From the NCBI GenBank assembly GCA_015060485.1, contig SUYI01000005.1, positions 1 to 64,000 on the forward strand: a stretch of 64,000 nucleotides of DNA. The letters run 5' to 3'. A model generated the notes under the pieces. That model saw nothing but the letters and a program-made list of their open reading frames with translations, searched no databases and was not told the DNA's origin. Position numbers and translations under genes: made by a program. Below, piece by piece: positions 26,020 through 33,297 of this stretch (within the stretch, counting starts at the first letter, position 1; each line of letters starts with the position of its first letter). Origin of the DNA: Prevotella sp. Its GTDB lineage: Bacteria > Bacteroidota > Bacteroidia > Bacteroidales > Bacteroidaceae.

Positions 26020-26805
26020 GTGAAGATAAAGCAAGTGCTGAGCGCCCTTGAACGATTCGCGCCTCTGCCCTTGCAGGAAAGCTGGGATAATGCTGGCCTG
26101 CAACTGGGACTGACGGAGGCGGAGGTTTCAGGGGCATTATTGTGTCTGGACGTCAACGAACAGATTGTCGACGAGGCTATAAGCAAGGGCTGTAACCTCA
26201 TCGTGAGCCACCATCCGCTGCTGTTTCACGGACTGAAGAAGATTACCGGTGCCGACTACGTGCAGCGCTGTGTCATCAAGGCCATCAAACACGACATCGT
26301 CATTGTGTCGATGCATACCAATATGGATAATGCGTTGGACGGTGTGAACTGGAAGATTGCCGAGCGGTTGGGACTAACGGAATGCCGGTTCTTCGTTCCC
26401 AAGACGGTGGATGGCATCGAGGCGGGTAGTGGTGTCGTAGGGCTTTTTAGAGAACCCGTGCAGGCCCGAGATTTCATTGCGCTGGTGAAGGAACGCTTCC
26501 AGGTGGATTGTGCGTTGTGTAATGAGCTATTGCAGCGCCCCATCAGCAAGGTGGCCATCTGTGGCGGAGCAGGCGATTTCCTGCTGCCTGACGCAGTGGG
26601 AGAGGGTGCTGATGCCTTTATCACAGGCGAGATGCACTATCACCAGTATTTTGGTCATGAGCAGCAGATTCAAATCTGTGTCATCGGTCACTATCAGAGC
26701 GAGCAATACACGTCTGAAATCTTCCGTGACATCATCCAGAAGGATTGTCCAGGCGTACGCACGGTTCTTGCAGAGACCAACACAAACCCGATTGTTTACA
26801 TTTAA
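26020..26805 (+). CDS. Nif3-like dinuclear metal protein
   Basis: 261-aa NIF3/YbgI family protein with metal ligands in SHHPLLFHG, HTNMDNALDGVNW and the C-terminal HYQSEQYTSE. Members form toroidal hexamers with two metal ions per subunit and are often labelled GTP cyclohydrolase I type 2, although the true substrate is unsettled. The start is a GTG at 26020; the 25-nt leader from the promoter box at 25987-25995 contains no in-frame ATG. A coiled-coil zinc-ribbon gene follows after an octamer array, a pairing common in bacteria. Confidence 0.88.
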   Translation: MKIKQVLSALERFAPLPLQESWDNAGLQLGLTEAEVSGALLCLDVNEQIVDEAISKGCNLIVSHHPLLFHGLKKITGADYVQRCVIKAIKHDIVIVSMHTNMDNALDGVNWKIAERLGLTECRFFVPKTVDGIEAGSGVVGLFREPVQARDFIALVKERFQVDCALCNELLQRPISKVAICGGAGDFLLPDAVGEGADAFITGEMHYHQYFGHEQQIQICVIGHYQSEQYTSEIFRDIIQKDCPGVRTVLAETNTNPIVYI

Positions 26806-26808
26806 TAA

Positions 26809-26848
26809 GGAATAACGTAGTAACGATATAACGTAATAACGAATAATA
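26809..26848 (+). repeat. Five octamers GNNNTAAC
   Basis: GGAATAAC, GTAGTAAC, GATATAAC, GTAATAAC, GAATAATA fill the gap between nif3 and the zinc-ribbon gene and end 12 nt before its ATG. Confidence 0.75.
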
Positions 26849-26860
26849 AAAACGGAAATT

Positions 26861-27718
26861 ATGGCAAAGAAAGACCCAATGGACATGCCGGTTGAAGAGC
26901 GTCTGAAGACCCTCTTTCAGCTGCAGACCACGCTCTCTGGAATCGACGAGAAGCGTGCACTGAGAGGCGAGCTGCCTCTGGAAGTACAGGACCTTGAGGA
27001 CGAAATCGAGGGACTCACCACCCGTATCGACAAGATCAATGCCGACATTGCTGAATTTGAGCAGGCAGTGGTCATGAAGAAGGGCGAGATAGAGAATGCC
27101 AAGGCGAGTGTAGAGCGCTATAAGGAGCAGCTTAACGATGTGAAGAACAACCGTGAGTACGACACGCTGTCGAAGGAAATAGAGTTTCAGTCGCTGGAAA
27201 TCGAACTCTGCAACAAGAAGATCAAGGAAGCTACAATTCGCATCGAGGAGAAGAAGGCAGAATTGGCACAGAACGAGGAAGTAATCGAAGATCGTCGTCA
27301 GGCTCTGGATTTGAAGAAGAGTGAGCTCGACGAGATTATGCAGGAAACCCGTGCTGAGGAAGAGAAACTGAAGGCTAAGGTGAAGGAGTTGGAGGCCAAA
27401 ATAGAGCCCCGTCTGTTGACTTCGTTCAAGCGTATCCGCAAGAATGCCCGCAATGGTTTGGGTATCGTCTACGTGCAGCGTGACGCCTGTGGTGGTTGCT
27501 TTAACAAGATTCCGCCCCAGCGTCAGCTTGACATCAAGATGCACAAGAAAGTCATTGTCTGTGAGTATTGCGGACGTATTCTGATTGATCCGGAACTGGC
27601 TGGTGTCAAGATTGACAAGGTGACTGGCCAGGAAGAGAAGAAGCGCAAGCGCTCGATTCGCAAGACGGTGAAAAAGGCCGATACTGAGGCCCCTGCCGTT
27701 CCTGAGGCTGACGAGTAA
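26861..27718 (+). CDS. Coiled-coil C4 zinc-ribbon protein
   Basis: 285-aa protein with a long charged coiled coil (about residues 30-185) and a C-terminal four-cysteine zinc ribbon: C210, C213, C234 and C237. The tail from 250 onward is Lys/Arg-rich. This is the C4-type zinc-ribbon/CdsZ-like family often found next to Nif3. It may bind nucleic acid or act as an adaptor; the exact role is unknown. Probably in an operon with nif3. Confidence 0.85.
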   Translation: MAKKDPMDMPVEERLKTLFQLQTTLSGIDEKRALRGELPLEVQDLEDEIEGLTTRIDKINADIAEFEQAVVMKKGEIENAKASVERYKEQLNDVKNNREYDTLSKEIEFQSLEIELCNKKIKEATIRIEEKKAELAQNEEVIEDRRQALDLKKSELDEIMQETRAEEEKLKAKVKELEAKIEPRLLTSFKRIRKNARNGLGIVYVQRDACGGCFNKIPPQRQLDIKMHKKVIVCEYCGRILIDPELAGVKIDKVTGQEEKKRKRSIRKTVKKADTEAPAVPEADE

Positions 27719-27753
27719 TGAACTGTTACATGCTAACGGTTAATGGTTAGCAA

Positions 27754-28209
27754 TTAAACGGTTAAAGAAGCGTAATCTGGTATATCCTGCAGAAAACAGT
27801 ACGTCTGGTGCTCGTAGTCCATCTTGCAGCAATAGTGTTGCAGGCCGTTGGAAACCACCAGATAGTCCACGTGAAGCAGGAGATTGTAGACTGAAATCTG
27901 ATTGAACACCCGCTGTGTCAACGACACGGTGGGTGCTTTGTATTCTATAATCATCTGCGGGACGGCCTCCTTATTATATAATATTGAATCGCAACGGAGT
28001 GTCTTTTGCCCACATTTCAGTGTTATTTCGTTGCCTAATAGCCCCTTGGGATAACCCTTGTGCTCGACGAGCCAGTGGGTAAAATGCTGACGGACCCACT
28101 CCTCAGGAGTCAGCGTAACATAACACTTGCGCAGGAAGTCGAAAATTTCGGGCTTCTCGCGTGTTCCACGTATCTTAACGTCGTAGGCAGGAAGATTTAA
28201 CTCGTTCAT
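27754..28209 (-). CDS. HsdR-N-type nuclease domain protein
   Basis: 151-aa protein with the type I restriction enzyme R-subunit N-terminal fold. The PD-(D/E)xK active site is visible as D74 (RCDSILYN), E89 and K91 (IIEYKAP). Preceding TLTPEEWVRQHF is typical of the stand-alone Bacteroidota version. There is no HsdR helicase, HsdM or HsdS nearby, so it is not part of a type I system here; a repair or housekeeping nuclease is more likely. The start at 28209 is chosen because TAATTTTGC on the reverse strand (28221-28213) ends 3 nt before it. Confidence 0.85.
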   Translation of the reverse strand: MNELNLPAYDVKIRGTREKPEIFDFLRKCYVTLTPEEWVRQHFTHWLVEHKGYPKGLLGNEITLKCGQKTLRCDSILYNKEAVPQMIIEYKAPTVSLTQRVFNQISVYNLLLHVDYLVVSNGLQHYCCKMDYEHQTYCFLQDIPDYASLTV

Positions 28210-28212
28210 GGG

Positions 28213-28264
28213 TGCAAAATTACAAAAAAAATAATGATAATACGGTTTTTTTTTGTAATTTTGC
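28213..28264. promoter_or_regulatory. Back-to-back promoters with leaderless-type spacing
   Basis: A reverse-strand box TAATTTTGC (28221-28213) and a forward-strand box TAATTTTGC (28256-28264) lie 34 bp apart; each ends 3 nt before the start codon of its gene (28209 reverse, 28268 forward). Each promoter's -33 region must overlap the other's box or transcript. Confidence 0.65.
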
Positions 28265-28267
28265 AGC

Positions 28268-29293
28268 ATGGCTCAAGCAGCAGTGACATACGAAAACGTG
28301 ATGAGCGAGCTGAAAGCACGCCATTTTAAGCCCATTTATTACCTGATGGGCGAGGAATCATATTATATTGATAAAATCAGCGACTGGATAGCTGAAAACG
28401 TGTTACAGCCCGAGGAAAGGGACTTCAACCAAACTATTCTATTCGGCTCTGACGTCAATGCATCGCAAGTGGCTGACGTCGCACGCCGCTATCCAATGAT
28501 GGCAGAATATCAGGTGGTCATCGTCAAAGAAGCGCAGAATATTAAGAATGTGGAGTCCTTGGAGAAGTATCTGAAGCAGCCCATGCCCACTACGATTCTC
28601 GTTATGTGCCACAAAAACGGCAAGATTGACGGTCGGAAACAGAGTTATGTGAAGGCTATTCGTGACGCTGGTGTGCTGTTTGAGAGCGCCAAACTGAAGG
28701 AACGCGACCTGCTGGCCTTCATAGAACGCTATCTGAAAGCCAAAGGAGCATCGATTGATGCCAAATCCACGCAACTTATTGCTGATTTCATTGGTTCTGA
28801 CCTGGGTCGACTGACCAGTGAGCTCGATAAGGTGCTCCTTTCGTTGCCGGAGCAGGATAAACGGGTGACGCCACAGGTAGTGGAGGACCAGATAGGGGTG
28901 AGCAAAGACTTTAATGGTTTCGAACTGAGAGATGCCATTGTGAACCGAAATGTATACAAAGCAAATCTTATAATCAAATATTTTGACGAAAATCCTAAGG
29001 CAGGAAGTATCTATGCTTTTCTCCCATTGCTCTTTAATTACTTCCAAAATTTGATGATCGCGCATTATTGCCCTCAAAAGAATAGTCAGGAAGCACTTGC
29101 AGAGTGGCTTGAATTACGAAATCCGTGGGCTGCCAGAGACTATGTTACTGGCATGAAAAACTACTCGGCCATGAAGGTGATGCAGATTGTAGGAAAAATA
29201 CGCGAAATGGATGCCAAAAGTAAGGGTCTGGATAACCCAAATACAGGGCCTGGAGACCTCATGAAAGAACTAATTTTCTTTATATTACACTAA
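28268..29293 (+). CDS. holA: DNA polymerase III delta subunit
   Basis: 341-aa clamp-loader subunit that opens the beta sliding clamp. Residues FKPIYYLMGEESYYIDKISD at the start, the degenerate AAA+ core and the TSELDKVLL segment match HolA. It has the usual length. The ATG is only 3 nt after the -7 box, so the mRNA is likely leaderless. The divergent neighbour is an HsdR-N protein. Two inverted repeats lie downstream, one of which may stop transcription. Confidence 0.9.
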   Translation: MAQAAVTYENVMSELKARHFKPIYYLMGEESYYIDKISDWIAENVLQPEERDFNQTILFGSDVNASQVADVARRYPMMAEYQVVIVKEAQNIKNVESLEKYLKQPMPTTILVMCHKNGKIDGRKQSYVKAIRDAGVLFESAKLKERDLLAFIERYLKAKGASIDAKSTQLIADFIGSDLGRLTSELDKVLLSLPEQDKRVTPQVVEDQIGVSKDFNGFELRDAIVNRNVYKANLIIKYFDENPKAGSIYAFLPLLFNYFQNLMIAHYCPQKNSQEALAEWLELRNPWAARDYVTGMKNYSAMKVMQIVGKIREMDAKSKGLDNPNTGPGDLMKELIFFILH

Positions 29294-30061
29294 AAAAAGG
29301 GTCATTTCTGGCTCATTTTTTTCTAGAATATCATTTTTCCCAGACAACGTTTTTTGCCCATAAACCCCGATTGCCACAAGGGTTTTGCCGAAAAATAAGC
29401 CCTCGTATTTCGCGAATTTTCAGCTTTTCGCACGATGATTCAGAATTCGCGAAAAATGAAAAAAACAGCTTGTTTTCTAACGGAAAAATTTACGTTTAAG
29501 TAAATTTAGCATTTAGTTTTGTTGATTTAAATAAGCAAAAGGAGTTTGGAAATATATAGAATTTAGATATTTTTAGTTGAATTAAAATGTTTGTAAATCT
29601 AAATTCAAAATTTAAATATAAATATAGAAAGATGAATTTGTGAATTTAGAATCACACATTCATAGTTATTCATCTAAATAATTAGCGTGCTAAATGCTTA
29701 AAAACCAATGTATTATAAATTTTCATTACCTAAATACTTGCGAAGATAGAACATTATTAATATAAATGAATGCATAAACGCTTTAATTCTAACATATTGG
29801 CGTAAGTATTCGATTTACAATCAGTTATTTATCCTAAATTCAGTCAATAAAGTCTTTGTGTATATTTATTACTGAAAATTTAACTTTGTAATTCTAAACG
29901 CTAATCCATCATAGAATGCCGTTTAAAATTCAGAATTTAAAATTAAAAACTTAAAGGTTAGGAATTAAAATTTTCTTTAGATTTCTTGCGAGAGTCAAAA
30001 AAATGTTTTACCTTTGTAAAGTGAAACAAAAACAGGCTTTTTGCCCCTATTTCGGACTCAA
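29294..30061. other. AT-rich 768-bp gap with two perfect inverted repeats
   Basis: No ORF worth calling. TTTCGCGAATT (29408-29418) faces AATTCGCGAAA (29444-29454), an 11-bp perfect inverted repeat with a 25-nt spacer. AAATTTAC (29486-29493) faces GTAAATTT (29500-29507). The middle (29520-29950) is very AT-rich with no recognisable element. The promoter of the XRE gene, TTG at 29986 and TACCTTTGT at 30009-30017, closes the gap. Confidence 0.6.
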
Positions 30062-30547
30062 ATGGAAACAAAAGACAGAATTCGCATCATTATGGAGGAC
30101 CAGCACATGACTCAACAAGTGTTCGCCGATTTCCTTCAACAGTCACCTGCTACCTTGAGCAGCATCTTCAATGGTCGTACCCGCCCCACCCTGAACATCA
30201 TCGATTCGATAAAAACTAAAATTCCTGACATCAGTATCGAATGGCTCCTTTATGGTACTGGTGATATGTATATCTCCCACCCCGAACCCTCAGATCAGGG
30301 TCTTTTGGAGGGTCAAAATCAAGGTCAGGAACCGATGATCAATTTCGACTCCCCTGCTCCAGTTGTTTCCCAAGTGCCGCAAAATCCCGTTTTGACGTCA
30401 CCTTATCAGCAAGGTGTAAAAAGTACACACCCTGAAATTTTAAGAGAGGAAGTTAAAATTATTGACAAAACGCCCCGTAAGGTTACCGAAATCAGGGTTT
30501 ATTACGACGATCAGACCTACGAGACCTTTGTTCCTGCTAAAAAGTAG
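30062..30547 (+). CDS. XRE-family HTH regulator
   Basis: 161-aa DNA-binding protein: METKDRIRIIMEDQHMTQQV begins a helix-turn-helix domain (about residues 5-62) with recognition-helix residues SPATLSSIFNGRTRP. The middle is Gln/Pro-rich and probably flexible; the C-terminus (about 125-161, KVTEIRVYYDDQTYETFVP) forms a conserved-looking strand motif. This Bacteroidales type is usually chromosomal and of unknown target. ATG 30062 follows the promoter box by 44 nt; an upstream TTG at 30041 is less likely. Confidence 0.8.
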   Translation: METKDRIRIIMEDQHMTQQVFADFLQQSPATLSSIFNGRTRPTLNIIDSIKTKIPDISIEWLLYGTGDMYISHPEPSDQGLLEGQNQGQEPMINFDSPAPVVSQVPQNPVLTSPYQQGVKSTHPEILREEVKIIDKTPRKVTEIRVYYDDQTYETFVPAKK

Positions 30548-30633
30548 TCTAAGGTCACATTTCTTTCGTAACCCCTGCTGAACAAGGAGAAAGACGATGT
30601 GAGGGTTAATGTGTCCTTTCTTTGACATCCCTC

Positions 30634-31825
30634 ACACGCTTCACTCCCTGTCTGCAAAGGCCTTCTCAGTGAATATCGAATTCTTAGTTATTAATGTTGC
30701 GCTATTTTACATATTTCACGATACAGTCAATACATATTGGTTTCCCTGTAACCACATCAACAAAGACATTTGCTGGATGCATGTCTTCGAGTGCCAAACG
30801 GTCAGAGATATAGTTTACACCCTGTCCGTTCCAATTGTCACGAAAGCCCTTTGCAGACACCATATCGTCTATTTCCTCCTTAGTTGCTAACCTCATACAG
30901 TTTATGTATGGCTGTGTCAACACTATGCGCATCAGATTGTCGCTGTCGCGAGTGAACCCAATGACACTCATTTCCGATTCAGGAAAGAGCATATTATGTA
31001 ATACGATAGCATCAAGAGCTTTTTGCCAAGTAGAATAGATTGAAGTGCGTTCTTTTACGACCGATGTATTTCCTTCTTTATAATAGACCTTAGCCTCGGC
31101 CCCCTGTGCTATCATTGGGCCAAACTCTTCTATGAGGAATTGTTCTGAGTTGTCTTCCCACAGATTAGCTGCCTTGGCCCATTGTTCTATCAGTTGTTCC
31201 TGTTTCTCGTCTATCTCCCAGTTTGCTGGGCCTCCTTGCTCTGTCGAGCGAGAACAGACTGCGTCTCGGCAGAAATCAAGCGAGCTTATTTCTGCTCTCG
31301 ACTTGCACTGTCCTTCGCTGCCTTCAACATTGCTACCTGCTGTAAGGCTTGCTGTCGCGTAGCATGCGATGATGGACGCCCCAATGAGAGGCGCACCCGC
31401 CGTGCAGAGTCCTGCATGCTCCGATAGATTGAATCTATGAAAATCTTCTGTCCCATTCAGTATTTCGTTTATGTAATTATCAATTTCTTGTAACGTTATA
31501 TCGGTAAAGCCTTCCTTGGCTATCATTCCGAATATATGCTCAATCCTCATGTCTTACTTGTAATTTGGCGCAAATATACAAAGAATTTCTGATTATTCAA
31601 AGAAATCGCTCGATTATTTTTTCGCTGCTGTCATCTTTTCTTAGAGACGGATCAGTCACTCCATGCGGGTTTCGTCCGGAACACAAAAAGAACCGTCGTT
31701 ATTGTGTTTTATTGGGCGCAAAAGAGCCAGGCGCCTACTACATCTTCGACCACAGCTATAACAACCTCAAGGAACCCTATCGCATACTTCTTAACACGCT
31801 TTACTCCCTGTCTGCAAAAGCCTTC
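30634..31825. repeat. 32-bp direct repeats flanking the kinase gene
   Basis: 30634-30665 and 31794-31825 match at 30 of 32 positions (ACACGCTT, then ACTCCCTGTCTGCAAA, then GCCTTC). They are 1160 bp apart and enclose the polyvalent-type kinase. The right copy is the 3' end of an ORF reading LYSLSAKAF; the left copy encodes LHSLSAKAF. Confidence 0.8.
30702..31550 (-). CDS. Polyvalent-type protein kinase-like protein
   Basis: 282-aa protein. Residues 150-282 form a compact kinase-like domain: AQGAEAKVYY nucleotide loop, K166 in VVKERTS, catalytic LEDMHPANVF with D256 and N261, metal D275 in ICIDCIV. This shape is typical of the kinase modules of phage and conjugative-element polyvalent proteins. 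The N-terminal half contains the companion segment LIGASIIACYATAS and EQLIEQWAKAANLW. A cysteine-rich insert (about 74-108) is unlike the rest and may be an added repeat. It is flanked by 32-bp direct repeats, which suggests acquisition as a unit. Confidence 0.6.
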   Translation of the reverse strand: MRIEHIFGMIAKEGFTDITLQEIDNYINEILNGTEDFHRFNLSEHAGLCTAGAPLIGASIIACYATASLTAGSNVEGSEGQCKSRAEISSLDFCRDAVCSRSTEQGGPANWEIDEKQEQLIEQWAKAANLWEDNSEQFLIEEFGPMIAQGAEAKVYYKEGNTSVVKERTSIYSTWQKALDAIVLHNMLFPESEMSVIGFTRDSDNLMRIVLTQPYINCMRLATKEEIDDMVSAKGFRDNWNGQGVNYISDRLALEDMHPANVFVDVVTGKPICIDCIVKYVK

Positions 31826-31840
31826 CGAAAGAAAATGTGA
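31565..31840 (+). CDS. Unrecognised ORF ending LYSLSAKAFRKKM
   Basis: A 91-codon frame from a TTG at 31565 with a recognisable-looking core GAKEPGAYYIFDHSYNNLKEP and a basic C-terminus. I do not know the family and no ATG or promoter box fits. Its last codons contain the right-hand 32-bp direct repeat, which also occurs beyond the kinase gene at 30634, so it may be the 3' remnant of a gene split or duplicated with the kinase module. Confidence 0.3.
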   Translation: MAQIYKEFLIIQRNRSIIFSLLSSFLRDGSVTPCGFRPEHKKNRRYCVLLGAKEPGAYYIFDHSYNNLKEPYRILLNTLYSLSAKAFRKKM

Positions 31841-31910
31841 CTCAGTGAGGGTAGCCTGTCCGCTAACATAGTGTAGCCTGCTCCTAAGCAGCTCCGACTT
31901 AGCTCCTAGG

Positions 31911-31991
31911 CATACTCATGCAAGCTATTTGAGTATGGCTACACCTTGGGTAGACCTTGGCTACACCTTGGGTAGACCTTGGGTAGAACCT
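31911..31991. repeat. Hairpin plus five 11-bp tandem repeats
   Basis: CATACTCA (31911-31918) pairs with TGAGTATG (31930-31937), followed at once by five 11-bp units alternating GGCTACACCTT and GGGTAGACCTT (31937-31991). The remaining gap 31841-32321 holds no gene I can support; TATTTTTGC near 32241-32249 is the likely promoter of the next ORF. Confidence 0.75.
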
Positions 31992-32321
31992 GCCAAGGGC
32001 TTGCCTGCACCTTACGTTTGTAGTTCGCTGATTTGGGTTGTCAGTTTTACGTCTCACGACTGCTCCAAGTTGACGGGTTAATAATATACGACTAATTCTC
32101 GTTGTCAGCCGTCCGCGGTACGACTGGTTTCTGTTTACTCTGAATGCAGAGCCAGAGCTTTCAGATTGCGAAATTACGGAAAATAATCTAAAAAGGGGCA
32201 TTTTTCGGCAAATATTTTTGGAATAACAGATAATAATCGTTATTTTTGCGGATAGTAAACTATCTTACCTTGTAGATGCAATAGAGAACTTCAACAAACA
32301 GAAAAATAAAATCAAGAAGAA

Positions 32322-32741
32322 ATGGCAAACGAGGTTAAAAGAAAGATTGCTATAAGAGATTTCTATGGCAAAGGCAAGCATGTTTATGAGGACGAAATGG
32401 GTTTCCGTGATAGGATGAAATCAGAGGCACGTTCTCTAGTTGCACGTGAGGTGTTCCGCTATCATGTTGAATATATAGGTCTCAATCTTGGATTCTATTA
32501 TCCACCAACTGATACCTTCTACGGAATTCTTACTGAAATGAGACCTGTAAAGGTTAAGACGCTACCTCGTGACAGACGATGCTCTGACTTCATCGGATGG
32601 CAGTGTGACTGTGACCCACACGATGAAGACCAACTCATTGCAACCTTCGATGACATAACAGACGTTTGGGATGGCTTGAAGATTGATGGAAAAGATTTTG
32701 AGGAAGTCATAACCCACTCATACATTGTCGCTCTGAACTGA
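32322..32741 (+). CDS. Hypothetical protein, 139 aa
   Basis: Soluble, charged protein starting MANEVKRKIAIRDFYGKGK, with a central aromatic stretch (LNLGFYYPPTDTFYGIL) and a C-rich acidic segment (GWQCDCDPHDEDQ). No signal peptide and no family recognised. It has its own promoter (box 32241-32249, leader about 70 nt) and a terminator at 32751-32780. Its place beside the restriction-modification genes and a mobile-type kinase suggests an accessory gene; a defence or anti-defence role is only a guess from position. Confidence 0.6.
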   Translation: MANEVKRKIAIRDFYGKGKHVYEDEMGFRDRMKSEARSLVAREVFRYHVEYIGLNLGFYYPPTDTFYGILTEMRPVKVKTLPRDRRCSDFIGWQCDCDPHDEDQLIATFDDITDVWDGLKIDGKDFEEVITHSYIVALN

Positions 32742-32750
32742 TACCGAATG

Positions 32751-32785
32751 AAAGATGCAGGACTTTTGCCCTGCATCTTTTTATT
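32751..32785. terminator. Bidirectional terminator
   Basis: AGATGCAGG (32753-32761) pairs perfectly with CCTGCATCT (32770-32778); As precede and Ts follow, so it can end both the 139-aa gene and the reverse-strand restriction-modification operon. Confidence 0.85.
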
Positions 32786-33273
32786 TTATCCCCTTCACCT
32801 CTTTCGAGAATACATTATAGAAAATGATGGTTTGCTGCACCAGCCAGTCAAGTGCCTCTTCCATCTTTTGTGGGTCTGATAGATTCGTTTTGTGGAACAG
32901 AGCGATTGTTTTATCCTTTGCTGTAGGATTAGCATCCCATTTCGGCTCACAGCCTAATGCCAGATTTATTTCATTGCGCCTGGCTTCCAATTCCTGAATA
33001 CGTTCTTCGCAGAAGTCCACAATAGCCTTCTCTACTGAAATTTTCTTTCAAGAACTTGTCGATGAATCTTGCACCCAGTTTGTTGTCAATTTCCAATGGT
33101 ATTTTCATGATAGATATCTCTCCCTTAAACTTTGCCCATCCCAAATGTTGTAGCTGGGTCTCAATAAGAGTATGAAAGCTGTCTTCGTCAACATCTTTCT
33201 TCTTGGCCTCACAAAGGTCATAAACAAAGTAATTCCATTTCTCAATCATAATATGGTATTTTAGTTGTTTCAA
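32781..33273 (-). pseudogene. Restriction-modification partner gene with a frameshift
   Basis: Two overlapping reverse frames join into one about 163-residue protein if a single base is removed near 33043, in AAAGAAAATTT. The first part reads MIEKWNYFVYDLCEAKKKDV to FIDKFLK, the second ISVEKAIVDFCEERIQELEARR to FSKEVKGIK. The gene begins 25 bp after the type IIG enzyme stop and is co-directional, so it probably belonged to that operon. The family is not recognised; the helical, charged composition gives no function. The break may be real or a sequencing slip in an A-rich tract. Confidence 0.5.
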
Positions 33274-33297
33274 TTCATTAGAATAACATAGTGGTCC

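Noticed and set aside
27754..28209. Fragment of a type I restriction system
   Set aside because: It has a complete stand-alone domain with its own promoter and no HsdM/HsdS neighbours.
21219..31991. CRISPR array in the repeat regions at 21219-21302 or 31937-31991
   Set aside because: Units are contiguous or nearly so with no unique spacers and no cas genes are present.
31899..32201. 100-codon reverse ORF
   Set aside because: Arginine-rich translation of the 11-bp repeats and flanks; no start region or family.
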